In this document: positions 63,416 to 64,000 of the stretch, one piece after another
How the letters are laid out: the number at the start of each line of letters is the position of its first letter
Numbering within the stretch: position 1 is the stretch's first letter
From: Phytophthora colocasiae
Taxonomy: Eukaryota; Oomycota; Peronosporomycetes; Peronosporales; Peronosporaceae
Length of the DNA stretch: 64,000 bases
NCBI GenBank assembly: GCA_018806915.1
Contig: JAGKQI010000064.1
Location: forward strand, 1,116,001 to 1,180,000
Reading direction: 5' to 3'
Made by a program: the position numbers and the translations under genes
The notes under the pieces: generated by a model
What the model was told of the DNA's origin: nothing
What the model saw: the letters and a program-made list of their open reading frames with translations, nothing else
Database searches by the model: none

Positions 63416-64000
63416 ATGGCCAGCGGCACCAGCTCTAACGGCGTTACCTCTGCCAAGAATGCAGGCACCACCTCAATCGAGGAGGCTCTAGACACCATCC
63501 GCAAAGGAGGCTTCGTGGTCGTCATGGACAACGAAGACCGTGAAAACGAAGGAGACCTCATCGCTGCCGCTGAATTCGCCACGGAGGAACGCGTCGCCTT
63601 CATGCTGCGTCACTCCACGGGGATCGTCTGTGTTCCAGCATTGGCTGAACGTATCGACGAGTTGCAACTGCCTCTAATGGTAGAGAACAACACAGAAGTG
63701 CACAAGTGTAAATTCACTGTCACGGTGGACCTCAAGGAAGGCAACTCCACGGGCGTTTCAGCCGCCGATAGAGCACGTACGATCCGTGCTCTGGCTGATC
63801 CGGAAGTTAACGCTGCGGCATTCAACCGTCCGGGTCACATCTTCCCTTTGTTGGCTCAGAACGGAGGTGTCATGGTCCGTGCTGGTCACACTGAGGCTGC
63901 TACGGACTTAGCACGACTGGCTGGTGTCAAACCGGTTGGATACATTTGCGAGATGAACGATGACAATGGTCGTATGCTGCGTCGTCCGCAATTGCAGGAG
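63416..64000 (+). CDS. ribB: Second RibB gene, partial at the window end
   Basis: The frame starts at the ATG at 63416 and is still open at 64000 (195 codons). It repeats the RibB domain of the first copy almost residue for residue: the D-N-E-D-R-E-N-E-G-D-L loop, R-H-S-T-G-I-V-C-V, R-P-G-H-I-F-P-L and H-T-E-A-A all appear. The N-terminal 20 residues and scattered surface positions differ. Both copies look functional as far as seen. The long nearly identical DNA stretch around 61960-62010 and 63565-63625 suggests tandem duplication with possible gene conversion. Confidence 0.92.
   Translation, partial: MASGTSSNGVTSAKNAGTTSIEEALDTIRKGGFVVVMDNEDRENEGDLIAAAEFATEERVAFMLRHSTGIVCVPALAERIDELQLPLMVENNTEVHKCKFTVTVDLKEGNSTGVSAADRARTIRALADPEVNAAAFNRPGHIFPLLAQNGGVMVRAGHTEAATDLARLAGVKPVGYICEMNDDNGRMLRRPQLQE

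Overview
The window looks like nuclear DNA of a plant-pathogenic oomycete, most likely Phytophthora. The reasons are an RxLR-dEER effector, a long LWY-repeat effector relic, three cystatin-like (EPIC-type) loci, a transglutaminase elicitor with a Pep-13-like segment, oomycete Inr/FPR core promoters, introns of 64-151 bp, and oomycete-style Ty3/gypsy, Ngaro-like, MULE and hAT-like elements.

Layout. 1-14169: minus-strand Ty3/gypsy element (element 1) with gag, protease, RT, two RNase H domains, integrase and chromodomain, a 1.67-kb 5' LTR, and an ORF on the opposite strand at its 3' end. 14178-15100: inverted truncated LTR of the same family. 15101-18860: decayed gypsy pol on the plus strand. 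19045-27114: tandem 3.6-kb array of decayed MULEs, a metallopeptidase pseudogene and a tRNA-like sequence. 27115-39534: Ngaro-like tyrosine-recombinase retroelement. Its recombinase gene is split by a TA-flanked, pogo-like DNA transposon (27967-37941), which itself holds a gypsy element (element 2, 28039-35883) and a truncated element-1-family LTR (35884-37641). 39711-48277: LWY-repeat effector pseudogene. It is split by a hAT-like element with an 8-bp target duplication, which is itself split by a young intact gypsy element (40253-46171) with a 5-bp target duplication. 48324-54580: intact pathogenicity genes: an RxLR effector, a transglutaminase elicitor between two inverted arms (one with an intact cystatin, the other with a broken copy), and a second cystatin. 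55609-64000: conserved genes: a MED15-like KIX protein, an SDS3/SUDS3-like Sin3-complex subunit, an FMC1-like ATP synthase assembly factor, and two tandem riboflavin RibB genes (the second runs off the window).

The housekeeping block is compact and intron-containing. The effectors sit directly on the edge of deeply nested transposons. The most unusual signal is in element 2: coding, non-coding and LTR sequence alike are filled with short perfect inverted repeats (stems of about 7-11 bp, tiny loops), at a density not seen in the other elements here. Elements 1 and 2 both carry an opposite-strand ORF at the 3' end; in element 2 it overlaps the chromodomain region in antisense.

Limits: all calls come from reading the sequence. 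Family names rest on recognised motifs, and no search was run.
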